Part shown: piece by piece, positions 42,001 through 56,700 of the stretch
How positions within the stretch are numbered: the first letter of the stretch is position 1
Layout: each line of letters starts with the position of its first letter
Origin: Daphnia pulex
Lineage: Eukaryota; Arthropoda; Branchiopoda; Diplostraca; Daphniidae
Direction: 5' to 3'
NCBI RefSeq assembly: GCF_021134715.1
Contig: NC_060018.1
Location: 4,357,501-4,421,500, forward strand
Length of the DNA: 64,000 nucleotides
Notes under the pieces: generated by a model
Database searches by the model: none
Told to the model about the DNA's origin: nothing
Seen by the model: only the letters and a program-made list of their open reading frames with translations
Translations under genes and position numbers: made by a program

Positions 42001-44662
42001 GTATACTGTGTGGAAAATAAACGAAACGGAGAAAAAGAGAAGTGCCTAGGGTTCAGTCAGAATACGCGACAAAGGAAAAAAGAAAATGAAAGCAAATCAC
42101 AATGCGAGTAAATAGAAGCCAAGTAAAAAGAAGGGAAAATCGACGGCAAGATTTTGCTAGCGGGTCGATACTTGATTCGATCAATCTGATATTTCTTGTC
42201 TCTCCCACTTCATTGTATGTATATATACAATCGTAGTTTTGACAGTCGGGGGAGGGGAAAAAAAAGTAGGAAAAAGTCAGGAGGAAAAAAGTCGTCATAG
42301 ATTGAGTACACGTGCTACGCGCTCGCACACAAATAAAGGCGGTAAAGGAAGAAGAGCCTCAAGAGCTCTTCCATGTTTAGCCGAATAGTTGTGAGGATTC
42401 GCAAAGGCATGAAATATTTCACAGACATCCAGCAGAGTTGAGACGTCGGGTCCGTATGTTGACTTTGTTGTGGCGCGTCGCCACAACCTTGGGGTTTCGT
42501 GTTGTTTGACGGGGCAGAGAAACTCGATCTTATTGAACGTTTCCATGTCAACTACGAGCGCTTGCCTGAGTGAGAAACCCATCTTTTTTCCGACTTTTCT
42601 CAAAGGTAATTTATCTTTTTTCCGAGCTACTTTTTCAAGTTTTCTTTCTGCGTCAAATTGGAACGATTCGCCAGACATTCAAAAACCACTTCCACGTTTC
42701 CTTCTTTCCCATATGGCAGATATAATTAGGAAGCGTGCTGCGGGATTTTCACGGTAGACTTGCCAGAAATTGCATATTGTGTTTCTTGTTAAAAAAACCT
42801 GCACACCCTTTACGTATTCTGATGCATAACAATACAAGCAACAGGGAGGGGGAAAAAAACGACGGAGATGTAACAAACAATCTACAGGAAGGAAAAGGAA
42901 GGTATTCAAATAAATAAAAAAGAAATTACCTCAATTTTTGAGTCAAGAATGGAGGAAAGCGCCATGGTAACTCAAACGATGTTGCCACTCCAGAGTTCCG
43001 TGTTTGTGAGCTGACTTGTGGTGGTGGATCAATCGAGTGAGAGCTATGGCAAGGCTCGGATTGAGAGCGGCGTAGATATTACCGTTTGAGCTCCTTCAAC
43101 CGAGGTTTCAATACTACTCTCAAAGCCACTGTGTAGGCTAGAGAGAGAGAAGCTGCTCCGTGATTGCGTCAGGACTTATCTACAGGCCGTGGATCTCCTT
43201 TTCTCTCGACAACAAAGATCATTTTCTACAAACAGTATACACATTAAGTAAGAAAAAGTGGGGGAGGAGTATATATATAGAGACACATTGACTTTGACAG
43301 CCAGAGCGCTAGTCGGAATTGAGAGGTGGAAGGATATATGCCAACCTGATCTATACATATAGCCCGGGATTACCTTCACTTTATTCTCTTGACGTCGCAG
43401 TTCGTCCGTGCCTAACCCAGCAGGAAATCGGCTCACCATCTATTTGCTCCTCCCAATCTGCCATCCATTCCTTCTTCTTATAGGGGGTGGAAAAACCTAT
43501 TAAGTTAGCTCTCTCTCTCTTTCCAACAAAACATTTAGTGAAATCGCAGCTACAAAATCAAAGTAACTTTCGTTAAAAGAAATACTGTAACATACAATAG
43601 AAAAATGTTCATGTATTCGCCGCTCCATTCTTCAATAAGAAACCGATTGATGTTTTTTCTTCTTTTTCTGTTGTGGTTTGAAAACTTTTCTTAGGATTTG
43701 AGTGGAAAAAAAAACATAAAGAAAAAGCAAAAAAACACATTCAGTTATAGTATATACTCAACACAGTAAATACATGTGGTATGCATACATATATATATTA
43801 AGTATGTAAATACGAATGATGCACTGTTGCAAGGTATCGATTCGGTGGAAAGGGGGGGGGTATGTATATTATATACTAAAGATTTGATTCTGATTGAAAT
43901 TCGACTCGGATGAAAAAGAAAAAGTGCGGCCCGAATTGTTGTCAAACGTCATTCATCAACCGATTGGGGAAATCGAACAAACTTGGGGAGTGAGAGAGAG
44001 AGAAACACATGAGCCGAGATTTTAATTGTACGATGTAGGCTAGTTTTACACGTCGTTATTTTTTGGGGTTTTTTTTTTTGTTTTTTGTTGTTGTTGTTGT
44101 TGTACACGCACAAGAGGCACACACTCATTGTATACACTCACATGCACGCACACGGTGAGAAATGTATGATAGCGTGAATTCCCGTTTTCATTATTTGTTT
44201 TCGACCTGGAAAGAATTGCAAATATGTATAGAGTAATATAACACAGGGGGAATGACGACTCTTGGAGCTCGACCAGTGAGCACGTTCATTGGTTGCGACG
44301 AAGAGAAACGGAGCTGTAATTGGATGATGCCAGCGGATAAGTCACACAGACGACACAAAAGAAAAAAAAAGAAGGGGAAGAAGGAAAGTTTAAATCACGC
44401 TGGGAATTGTTATCGTGGTAGTTCATCATTTTCTTCGTTTGACGATGAGTCAATATAGGAGATGGAATTCGTTCATCAACCCAACAGCCTTTTCTTTCGA
44501 CTAGGTAATTCAATTTCAACTGGATGGTGATGGTCAATGCTGTATGATTCTTTTATGATGCTCATCATTTCTTCTTCTATTAGATGGTCCATTTTTGCCA
44601 AGTGCAGGTATTTTCTAATTTTACATAGTTTCATTGATGCAGACAGAAAAGCTGTTTTTCCC
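39092..44662. other. Intergenic region between TMA7 and dpr 3' ends, no gene seen
   Basis: About 5.5 kb. Open frames such as 42295-42678 (minus, 127 codons) have no splice partners or family motifs that I recognise. Purine and pyrimidine runs and short A/T tracts are common. The 3' UTR of TMA7 lies at the left edge. Confidence 0.45.
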
Positions 44663-44668
44663 TTTATT
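44663..44668 (-). promoter_or_regulatory. Candidate poly(A) signal of the dpr gene
   Basis: TTTATT on the plus strand is AATAAA on the minus strand, 44 nt beyond the dpr stop codon. Confidence 0.6.
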
Positions 44669-44711
44669 TTCGCTTCTTCTTCTTTGCGGACGTCGCTCGT
44701 TAATTATCGAA

Positions 44712-47700
44712 TTATCTGCCGACGTGAATTAGCGCCAGACAGAGATGTAATGCGGCCAATAGGTGAGCCAAAGTCAGTTGGCTGCCAGTTCCACATCCAG
44801 GGAGAAATATGTGTCCTTGGGCGCTGTTCTTCCGTGACATGGCAGCCGCTTGGTCACCTGTCAATTACACACAGACCGGAAAGTTCCTTACTGTAGTGCA
44901 TTCTCTACAGCCATCTCGAAATTGCATTGATCAGTTTTACTTATTAGTTTAACGTCTCTGCTGCTGCAGAGGCAGAGAAAGAGCGAAGAAATGTTATTAA
45001 TGTCTGGTGGGCCTACTAAAAACATTTTGATTTGAGTTTAGAAACAAACTTTCTTCTCCCGCCTTGCCCCTCGAGATATGAAGGGTAATAAAACCGGATT
45101 TCTATGTAGACCTATTTATGCCAGATAAAAACTTGGGTGGGGGGAGTATACCGCATGCGCTGGGCAACACACAGTGATCCCGAAAACTTGGAAATAATGG
45201 AAAGACGGGCTTCCCAGCACGTCTGGATTTTCGACTGGTACCTCAACCCTCTCCAGGGAAAGAAAGCGACTGGAATGGAATGACAGATGCATGTTCAATT
45301 TCAATTTTTTCATTCAGCATTCTTCACATACTATACATCCGATTCTTTCTTCATATCCTGGACTCACTCTTGGGTTTCTTATCGATTCCGCGAAATCTGA
45401 ACGAACAACGACTACAAAGGACTTAACATTTTTTTAAAACGTATAGTAATGGTTCTCTGATTTTACTCTTCGATTCCCCCCCACCCCGTCTAAGGTCCTA
45501 TTATATTGCAGAGGACAAGTAAAGTTTAAGCTCTCGGAGAAACCTACGAAATGCCCTTGAATATAATCCCATTATTAGGTCCCTGCCGCTGCGGCTAATT
45601 CACTTTCGTTCAATTCCGCTATACTGCTGCTTATTACTGCTTCTTGTATTCCGTTTGTTGCTCATTTGTGTAACGCTTCACTCGGTTGAATGGCCGCATA
45701 AAGAGCTTATACACATAGCTCTACGAGAGTATAGATAGCGCATAGCATTATTCGACAGATAGAATTACCAGAGTCTTAGCCTAATCAAAAAGAAATGGAC
45801 TTTTAGTTGATACAATACCGGCCAAAACTTGGACGTAGATGGAGTAGGGCTTGCCGCTGGACGTGCTACAGGTGTAGTTGCCCGTATCCGACTCGTTGGC
45901 GTCCTTGATCTCCAGCTTACTGTGCGTCCGGCTCCCCTTGTCCGTTTCGACTTTGACTCCGGCACGTTTCGGTTGGTAGTTCAACAGCATGTCGTTATGG
46001 AACCAAAAGACGTAATCCGGCGGAATCGGACTCTGTGCAAGTATAAAAAATATAATTACATACTGGACCATCTCGGACTCTGCTGTGTAAGTGTGTATAG
46101 CAGCAAACAAACACGATTTTGGCCAGCAGTGTTTGCGTGCGTGAATATCGGACAAATATAGAAAAAAGGGGGAAAGAAAAGTCGACGACAATCAGATTTG
46201 TCCACCCAACTTGGCGAATGCGTCAAAATGCCCCCTTCTCCCTTCCGAGAAGCCAAACCAAACACACACAACCGGGCAGTCGGCAGAAAAAGAAATAGCT
46301 AAGAAAAGTTGCCATCTGTCAAGTTTTTTCTCACTTTTCTTTTATTTGACCTATTCTTATTCAATGGACGTCACGTTGGTGGTGGTGGGATAAGAAGCTG
46401 ACGTGACGTCCAACTTGGAAACGCTGCTGGCGTCAAAGCCACAAATAAAGGAGCTGAGAATTATAACAAGTCACGGAGAAGACGACGGTTGGTTTTCTAC
46501 CCCGCGCTTATTCAAGGTTTCCTTTCTGGGAAACACGACTTATTCATCGCAAATTATGAGACAGCCATGCAAGTGATATGTCGGTAATGACTTCCAATAT
46601 CCACTCGAGATTAAGAGAGAGAAAAAACACGAGTTTCTGCACATCAGCAGTCGCATCATGACCCAAGTGGATGTGCCATTGAGTGGTCGTGAAAACCTGC
46701 TGTCAAATCCAAACCTAATCTATAATACGACGAATGGCACACACACGCCCACATCGTTTAACGAGAGAGAGAGAAAGAAAAGTGCTGGGCAAAGAGAGAA
46801 CGAGTCCGTTCACAGAGTGGCAAGTTTTCGTCTAAAAAGTAATAACCGGCACCGAGGAATATAAGGTGTTACGAATAGTGCTGTGGGCTATGGACAGAGA
46901 GAATCCAAGTTGAATAGAGTAGCTAGCGAGTGCGAATGAAAATAGTCATTAAAGGGAAAACTGCACCGAGCTGGCACCCACTATGTAATGTCCTCAATAT
47001 TATACGATCATTTTCATCATCCGACATTTTCTTATCTCCCCGTTGGCGAAAGAGAAAAAAAAGAAAAATGGAGTAGGCAGAGGCGCTCTGCACTTTCATC
47101 GATTTGCGCAAACAAGAGAGAGAGGGGGAGAAGGGTAAGAAGGCTATATAGATTTGCGTGAATATATAACAAGGGGGATGAGTCAGGCAGGCATCCTTCA
47201 AAAGAGGCTGTAGATATATGAGCAGAGCCTCGAGGATGAAACGAACTGAGGTTCTATCAGGAGAGACGACCATCATAGACAAGTGATGTCTCATTAAGGC
47301 GGATATATGCGGCCGCCTCCTCCTCCGCCGCCGCCGCTCTCCTTGTTCAATCACTAACAGAATTGGGAGCCTACGAACTCGGCTCTCCAGACATCTAGTT
47401 ATTATCTTTTGAGCCCGTTCTTTTTTCATTTTCTTTAAAAATTACAACGTAAAAAAAAAATGAAAAATGAAAAATCATTTTCTTACATTTTCGACGATGC
47501 AGACAAGACTGAGGGTCGTTCCGCGGTCGACGATGAGATCTTTTGGCCCCAGGATGAACACGTCCGGAACGAGCACTTCCAGTTGGACTTGATGTGATAC
47601 CAGACCCAAGTCTGTCGGCACCTGCAAAAATCAGACACACACAAAAAAAAAGACAAAGTTGTTACTTGTCGTTGGAGCAACGGCAGCTGCTAGAAATATC

Positions 47701-50700
47701 CAAAAATATATCAAAAGAAGATGGTGGGTGGTGCCTGTACATCTAGAAAATATCGAGAATCTTAAGTCTTGAGGGGTTTCTGGAGTCATATAGTGCGTCA
47801 GAATCGTGACCAATCAGTTTCATCTCGATTGATATTCATTCAAACGATGGCCAGTGATCTCTTTGGTCCATCGGCAAAATGTCGGACGAAGAACCCTGAA
47901 GGGATCAGAGACACGGATGAATCACGTCATATCAGGAGTAGGCTGACAAGATCAACGGCCCGTGTGTAGTGCCGTTAGAATTTCTTTTCATGTTCATCAG
48001 AAGTAGAAGAAGTTTAAGCGTAATATGCGGAATGGGCAAAAGCCTGGAAGGAAGGAAGAAAGCAGAAAGAAACAAGCTAAAATAAATGATTGAATAGACC
48101 CTGGTTTGGCCGGCGGCCGGAAGGAGGATTTGTCTCTCGTGTCACAATCTTGATGTTCTTGCCTAGAAAAGACTCTGCGACATATCTTTTCTTGTTGCTG
48201 AGGTTTTTTCTTGTTGTAACCGTCTACTACGCCACCACCAGACACACACGAGTCAAGTCGTATCGTTCCCTGCACGTCTTTGGGCTCCTTAACCTTTCAA
48301 CGCTCGTCGCATGCCAAGATGCACTTCAGACCCAACGTATTGACTGATTTATTGACTTTTGCAGCGTCTATAAGACAGACCCTGGGCAGGACGGGCGGCT
48401 TTTTCGGGCTGCTACATAGGAAAACTCAAAGCTCAATATTAAGGTCATCAAACTGTTGGCAAATACATAATATATATTTTGTAGGGTTCTTCTGTTGTAT
48501 AGCATCTGGTGGTTCCGCCCGTCTCCTATTGTCTTCTTCACTCGACCGTGCATCGTCTCTCTGGTTTGATCAATACTTGCTATCTATCCGCAATATAAAT
48601 ATAGAGAGAGAGAAAGACTATATTCTATTGATGGGAGCACAGCGAAACAGAAATGAACTTTTCTCTCCTTTTTTAAAAAATATGATGTTTCGGGGGGTGA
48701 TTCTTTTGAGGCGCATCTTTAGGCCTCGCTAGTGGTGGTGGTGGGAGGCCGATAGGCGAGGCTATTTCGATGGCTATCCTTGACCGTCCTTGCCCTCCAG
48801 CTCCTTTTGGTGCGGCTGGACGGATGATTTGTACGTTTGTCCATATCTAGACTCCAACGTCTTCTTCTTTCTTTTTGGGGGCTGGCCGGCAGCCTTATCC
48901 CGGCCGTATACGAACATCGGCAGTGACGATGGACAGTGGGATAGAAAAGAAAAACGGGAAGATGGAAAGACGATGGATCCAAAAGGAGGAGAAGAAATAA
49001 TATAAAGAGATGGTCGGACCCTTCAGGATAGAGCACAGTGCTTCTATACTTCTCTACTGTTAGGAGATTCACTGAATTTATACATCACAATTTTTTCCCT
49101 TCGAGGATCTAGACGAGTTCTGGGCGGCGGGAAATGAAACGGAAACAGCGACGGAAGAGAGGAAAGAGAGAAGAGTCTCTCCAGCCGTTATAAATTCGAT
49201 GTGAAAATCTTATTTGCAATAAGATATAGACTGGGAAAGCGAGGGGGGGGCCCAAAGTTATGTCCTCTTCTCTTTTCTTTTTCTTTCTTTCTTTTTCCAG
49301 TTTTTTACTCCCGTCCCGTTTTAACCATGGCAGCATTGTCTCTTATTCATACGACATTGTAGTAAAGAGTGAAAATGGTTTCGAGGGCGGGACGTTTCGA
49401 TCGTAAAGAAAACGGGGCCCCCCAAAAACAAAATAAAATAACCTCCGTACTCGACAATACATAATGGCGGAGCCAAAGGGAGGCAAGTGAACCAAAAACG
49501 CAAAATCCACTGAGCGATCCATTCCGACAAGCGTCCCCCTCTACTATACTATACTAACCCCACGGTACGGCTCCTCTTCTCTCTTCTTAGAAACCATATA
49601 ACCCGCTCGTGAAAAAAGGAGCAAAAATGAAAAAAAAAAAAAAAATTCCCGGGCTAGTGGCTCAACTTATTCTCATTTCACGTTGGTTCGCCCCCCCCCC
49701 CCCCCCTCACCAACGTTTCCGTTTGTTTCCCTCTCATCTGACTGAAAGGAAGGAGGGAATAAGAGATGAAGGAAAACAAAACAACACCACCAACCAAAAA
49801 CAGGATTGATATATCTCTATCTATACGCTGCTGGCTCTGAAATAAGAAAAGCAGATGGAGCGTATATGTACGGTATAGAGACTATAGTTTGGCCAAAAGA
49901 GCAAAGGAGCTTTAGAAAGAAGGGGGAAAAAAAAGGGCAAACTGCAATGCAGTGCAAAGGGGAGAATGCTTTTGGGTTTAATTGCAAATAGCAGTCTCCT
50001 CTTTGGAGAGCCAGCTAGACGAAAGAGAGAAAAAGGGGAAAGCAAGAAATACTTGGCAAATGTAGAAGCCGCCGTCTCGTTGCTGGACGAATTGAATCTG
50101 CAGAATCCACTCGGTTAGATTGGGCTGGTGCAGAGTCGGACGCAGCGATTGTTCGTGATCTTCGACCGGCTTTAGAATCTGAAAGCGCTCGTCTGCCGTG
50201 AACACATGCCGACCTGAGAGAGAGCACAAGAGGACAAACGAAAAGCCAGCCAACCATCGCCACCCGTCATTTTACTTGGATTATTTCTTATTTTTTTAGG
50301 GGAATGAAAATTCAGAAAATTTAAAGGAATGAAAACCAACGAGAGAGAGATCCTACCTGAAGTTAGAATGTGCCAATCTCGTCTTCTAGCCCAGGAAACC
50401 TGCCGAATTAATCAAAAACATACGTCACATGTTCAGCTTGAATTGAACGACAGCTTAAGTTCAGGCCTGTTTATAGTTCAATTGTTTGTATATAGGGAAT
50501 GGGGGATTATTCGACTCACCAGCTGATCGCCCTGATTGCTGACGGCGCATTTCAAGTAAGCTGGATGTCCAACTTGGGCCGTCACATGGCTGTCGCTATG
50601 CTTGAGGTCGATCTGCGTGAGTCGCTGGGCTTCGGGCAAGGACAGCGATGCCAACCGCTTGTGATAGGCGGCCATCTCTTGGGCCTGGATCCGTTGCTGT

Positions 50701-53700
50701 TCGGCTGCTGCCGCCGAAGACGAATCGTCTCCGTACTCCTCGTCCTGCTGTTCCTGCTCGCGGCCATGATCCCGCAGCTGTCGTTGCTTATCATCTCGCC
50801 AGCTGCTATCTGTATCGTGAAAAAAAGATCGCCGATACAAAAAAAAGAAAAAAAAAGAAACGAGATTTTTTATTTTTTGTTTTATACAATAGACGCAATA
50901 ATAGAAACAATTCTGGCCCTTTCAGTCTGTGCATATTAGGATCAAGGAATTGTTGCGAGCCAAGCATTCAATTTCGACCCGGGTTCGGATTCACACAGAG
51001 AAATAGATTCAAGCAAACTGCTGGTGCAAATATTACAAAGTCATATCTCTTCATCTCCCGCAACTTTTTATTTCTTCACCGGCAGTCGGAGAAATTGTGA
51101 TTTTCATTGGGTGCGCTGCTTTCTAGATGCTATATATCCCTGGATTTTGAGTGTGTCTATACGCTGCTGTCTACACTTTCATCTCGTTCGGTTGCCGGAG
51201 CGAATCACCGAGGGCAAACAAATCGAGGCAACCCTTTTGAGAGACCTTCTCCGAGCAAAGATCAAAGAATGCGGATTCTGCGAATCCCAGTGAAATAGTT
51301 GGCGCTGTTTCACTTTTTTATTTTTCCTTTCCCCCCTCCTAGCAGAGAAATAGACCGCCCTTGTTATTATGTTGACTCGTCGCAAACTGAAATGCCACCA
51401 GGTTACAAGCAACGCAGCAGTGTAAATAATAATAATAATAATAATACCGAAAACGGCGTAATAAACAAAGTAATCAAGACTCTGCAGCTAGAATGCTCTT
51501 CCTACACAAGAGTCAAACAAACAACTTGTGTGTCTCAGCTCATCCGTCCGACCCGTGCCATCTGTCGCTGGCGCGCTGTCTCGGGACAGATAGGACAGCA
51601 GCACTTTCCCCCATCCACGTTATTTGGCCCCTTGTATAGATTCGACCAGCTCTTCTCTGATATCGTCGACGAATTAACGAATTTGTGCCGCCGAGAGAGA
51701 AAAAAGGAAAGCCGGGCATCGGCTCGCTGTCATTACTACATCGCCAATAGGATTATTGGATGATATTTCGCCAGTGTCCAGACCGTCCGTCTATCTTTTT
51801 TTGGCCGCTATTAACCAAGTCGGCGCAACGACGTCACTATCCTTTTTGGGGTTTGTTTCATTATGGCTATATTTATTTTTTCTGCTGGTTTCTACACACA
51901 GTATAGAAACGCCAAACCTTGCTATCCATACAAACACTATTTGGCTTCGCTCGTTTTCCTTCCTTCCGTCAATCCAGCCTATCCAGAAAGGAGAGAGTCT
52001 GTCAAGTGTGTCTCCACTTCATCCGCCCTGTAGCCTACACATATCCTGGACGAAGACAACACAAAGTGTGTGGCATGTCGTGTTAAGGCAGACAGAGACG
52101 TGCTCGAGACTGCGCAAATATTTCAGTAGGCATCAAAAGACGGCACGGTGCATCATGATCAAATTTTTTTTCAAACAGGAATCCCGTCACATTCTTCCTT
52201 TCATTCCATTCATCCCTTTTCTTTTCTGCACAGATTCTGCCACCCGGTACAACCGTCAGATCAAAAGGTTACATTCAAACTCGGAGAGAAAATTCGGTTA
52301 AGAGTTCTTCGGACATATATAGATATATATAACAGTTGCTCAAGTTTGAATCACTGATGCGTGACACTAAATAATTGAGAATTGGGTTCGAGTCACGAAG
52401 GGTTAAGGACCTTTAACCACATTGCTGCGTAATGTGGGTCTATACGTACAAAGTAGATCTCATTTGGCTGTACACTGTACTGGCGAAACAAACACAGTGT
52501 TTTGCAGTTTGTGTAGATAAATGAAAGGGAGTGGGGCGTACGTGTACAATCCACAAAATAAAATCTGAAGCAGATCAATATCGTTCGCCCAGGAAGAGAG
52601 AGGAGGAGGTACAGTGGTGGGGGGTTTATAAGGTCTGGCTGTTTTTAGAAACAAAACTTGGTCAATCCGATGCTGTTGCAAGAGGCTTTACTTGCGTGCA
52701 CTGCTGCCAACAGTCGGTTCTTAGTCGGCGAACAAGGAAATCAACAGAAGGCCCCCCCTCTCTCTCTGTCTGAGAGATCAAAAGATTTGAAGAAAAAGAA
52801 TGGTTGGGGGGTCCTCCTATATTGCATTCTCCCTTTTTTTTTGTCCTGGGCAAAAGCCTACATAGATCCCAGTTATGGACGGCCGAAAGAGAGAGAGAGA
52901 GAGACGACGTCATCTTGCGCTTCATTTCACCTTGATTTTTGTCGTCGCAAGCCGCTTCTCCCCCCCCTACCAATCTCTTTCTATTCTCATCGCGAGCGTC
53001 GAATTCCCAATCAAAGAGGAGAACAAAGGAGATATATGAAAGTGAGAGACTCTAGTACACATATCCAGGAATTAATGAAACGCCCGATTGAGATTGCTGC
53101 TGCAGCATATCAAACGAACGGAAAGAGATGTGTTACAACACTGGCGAGTAGCTGATTGGAAAACGATAGACCCGGAAATAAAAGATGCACAGGTCAACCA
53201 GTTTCCGTGACTGCATGTAGTATAGCCACTGCGGGGTTGAATTTGGTATTCAGAGCTAGTCACGAGTATAACCATTTCCAGCGTGGCCGGAAGTTCATAG
53301 GACACACTCTCCATTCGGTAGACGATACTAGATAACATAAAGCAATCTAGCCGGAGAAAAAATAGCATAGATGATACTATATGGTGAGAAAGAGATTTGG
53401 TTGAAGGGAAAACCTTTGGCACAGATAAAGAGATATAGGCTACTGTTGCTGAGCTTTTTACGACTGGTGTAAGGGAATATACTTTTGGAAAAGGAAGGGT
53501 GTCGACCGCGCATTTCAATAACACGAAAAAAAATGATCCAGTCAGCGCTGACTTGGCTCCAGCCGTCCTGAATTATTCAGTCCACCCCGCTGATAGTAAT
53601 AATACCCCGGCACCGAAATGATCGCTGCCACACACTTTCTCGCTCTATTTTGCTTTTTTCTCTCCTTCTGTTGGCTTTTCCTATAGATGAAAAATAAAAG

Positions 53701-56700
53701 AAAAGGAGACGGCCTTTTTACTGCGCTGCCCGTCTTTTGGCAATTTCGTATTCATATCTTCTTTCTCCCAGACTTTTGTTATTGTTTCTCTCTCTCTCTC
53801 TCACGCCGAGCATTCGCTAAAACGCTGGCGGTGTCAATTCCATACGCAGCCAGAAATTTCATTCTGAAACACGCGTCCTCAGCCATAATACAACAACAGA
53901 GCTATAGGCAAAAGACAAAAGACGGCTAGACACATGAAATGTTTCATGCCGTCAAAAATGGTTCTGTGCACATTTCGAGCGATTGCAAATGCTCAGTACC
54001 AAACGAGATCTTGTTTTGGCCCATTCAGGTCGTATTTTTTAACGCCAAACATACATCAATCGGTGCATTATGTAATAGAGAAAACAAAAAATGGGGGGGG
54101 AGCTAAAGTGGATAGGAGAGGCTATACAATACAAAAAGGGCGGCAGACAAAAACCACTCAAATACATGCCGGCCTAAAGTGACGAATGGCTTTTCCCTAT
54201 GAATATATTCTCCAACCAATTTTTGTTTAAACAAAAACTACGTTGCGGAATTTTCACCGTCCAGAGAAATAAATCGGTTACTATGTGGGATGGGATACGT
54301 GTACACTTGTGTCCCTTGCTGGTTATGTTTCGAAAAAAAGAACATGCGTTCAAATAATATATAATGGACCGAATGACTTGTGAGCGGGACTAGTAACATG
54401 TAAGCCCCCCAAAATAGTTGGCACGTAGCTGCTTGCAGTATATCAAAGATGGAATGAAGGCGCGCATCAGCATTTGGGTTCAAAAGAAGAAGGAAGACCC
54501 TGGGGAGGGGAGACCTCGGCGAATCAAATAACACATACTGCTGTTCCTAATTCCGAACGCATAGATATCTATGAGATACTATACACACAGATCTCGGTTT
54601 CACTAGTGAGATCTTTCGACCTTGTTGGCCTTCGTTCGCAGTTGCCCCACTTTTTCTCTTCGATTAACGCCACAGCGTCTTAATACACGCGATTATGTGG
54701 GTTTCTAGGTCTCATTTTCTGCAAAAAGTCGCACTTGATTACGACGGTCGTATTTCCCGTGTGGGCTGTTATTCGTTTCCATTTTGCCAAAGCGCAGCCC
54801 GAAATCAGAAACAAAGTTGGATCCTCTATACTAAAGCTCTGGCTAGCCACTAACATCCCACTTTTCCAGACAAACAAGCTCGTGAAAGTCTCAACTTTGT
54901 GTGCGGGCAGAAAGTTATCGTCTCGTGATATTCTGATCGACCTCGATCGAATGGGAGAATCGATTCGCCCATCGCTTTCTTCGAGGGCCTTGTTTATTAC
55001 ACGGATGGTTAAACATCCCAGAGGCTAACCCTTCGTCATTTCTCCCTCCCTCCCCTCTTGTCTAACCGCTCAAATTCGGCCCTCAATCGCTTCTGTTCCA
55101 TTGCACCAGAGTCCTGCTGTGATAGTGATTCAAAGCCAGGGCTTTTCTCTTTTATATTGGGCACTTTTAAGTCCATTTGTGATGCGGCTAATACATTACC
55201 ATGTCCTAATATTATACCAACCCCAGACTGACTCTGACTGCTGCATCCATTGAAAGTTATCTGGCATCTCTTATATATTATATATACTATATCGATTGGC
55301 CTGGATTAGATAAATTTGGTCGTCTTGTTGGTCGTCGTCATTTCCCTCTCGCTCTATTTGCCTCCCTTTGCGTCCTTTTTTGACGAGCGTGTTTCGTGAG
55401 TATAATCGCGGGAGAGAATCACGACGGCCCGTCATCATCACCCAAACCGTTCCATCATCGTGCAGCCTCTCTCTCTCTTGGGGTATAACGTGGGCTGGAT
55501 GATTAGATGATTGCATGGCTGGACTGAAAGAGGGGATATCTGTCGCTTCCCTTTCACGATGCATTCGACGAATTTATATATATATATCTGCGTTCGATAT
55601 CTGTGTGGCCTGGCGCCACCCTGGAGAACTCAGCCGTGTCGACAGAAAAAAAAGAGTCTAAAGCTCGAGCAGTTTGACATTTCCTTTGATTTTTCTTTTT
55701 ACAAATTATTTATTCAATTCGGATGAAAAATTGGCGATAGAGAGAGACACTCACAATGTGTGTGTGTGTGTTTCTCGTTTCAAGATAGCTCCTCCTTGAC
55801 GCACGGGGGAGAGCCAATCTTGTTTTGTCTTGAAAAGAAATCGATGAAATCGTGTCCAAGAAAATAAAAAAAGAGAAAAACTACGACGGGAAAAGTGTTG
55901 GTCGCGTGCCTCAGGTCACTCCAACACTTTCACGAGAATGGATGGCGCCGGTGCGCCCAGCTGATGAGCCCGGGCTATTTTCTTTCTTTCTTTCTTTTTC
56001 TTTTTTTTCGACGAGTGAAAACCTGATTGCGCCTTTCCACGACCATCAACTTGATTTGGTACCGTGATTACAGCATCCAGGCAACAAAAAGTAGGAGAGG
56101 GGAGAGAAAGGAAGTCCTGCATAGAGGAGAGAGAGAGAGAGAGTGCCGGATGGGACGTCATTTAAAAGCCGCACGGCTTTGTCCAATAATCTTCTTTCTG
56201 TTTTCCTTGCCTCTCTCTCACTCTCTCTCCCGAGAATTCTTAAATAACAGAGAGCGGGAGAAAGAGAGTCCACCGTCATCAGAGGAGGGCGTCAAATGGG
56301 GAGAGCAGCAGCAGCAGCTCGACCTTATTATTCGTCCAACGACTCACGCAACATCAATCGTCTCTCCAAAGTCTACACAACAGGCTCTTCTAAAGGCCCC
56401 CCTCCTCCCTAAGATGATGAACGACGCGTCACGGTACATATATAGTCTAACCCCCCCTTCAACCCACCCACTCAAGGGGGGATTTTTTTATTATTCTTTT
56501 CTCCGGCTCCATTTCTTCTTCTCTCATCGTCTTCACATAATACCATTATTATGATTATCTGTTCTTTTCGCCGTTGCTTTGTTTTTTTTTTGGGAAGAAC
56601 GATATATAACCCCCGTTTCTTTTTGTTATTTTTCGCTGTCGTTTGCTCGGCATCTAAGCGAATTACCGGGAGCCATCGTGTATATCTACACATTTATTAG

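Noticed and set aside
42295-42678. Minus-strand 127-codon frame considered as the last dpr exon
   Set aside because: The exon at 44712-44857 fits better: correct phase, a good acceptor, DQAAAMSRKNS like other Dprs, a hydrophobic tail and a nearby AATAAA.
47395-47680. Minus-strand frames other than the Ig exon
   Set aside because: The Ig2 first-half exon 47487-47621 in its own frame explains this stretch.
50499-51100. Plus-strand open frames of 146 and 150 codons
   Set aside because: They are antisense to dpr exon 2 and its flanking intron; the minus strand has the Ig-type protein with matching splice sites.
56027-56554. Plus-strand 175-codon frame
   Set aside because: Lies in dpr intron 1 over GA and CT tracts; low-complexity composition and no domain.
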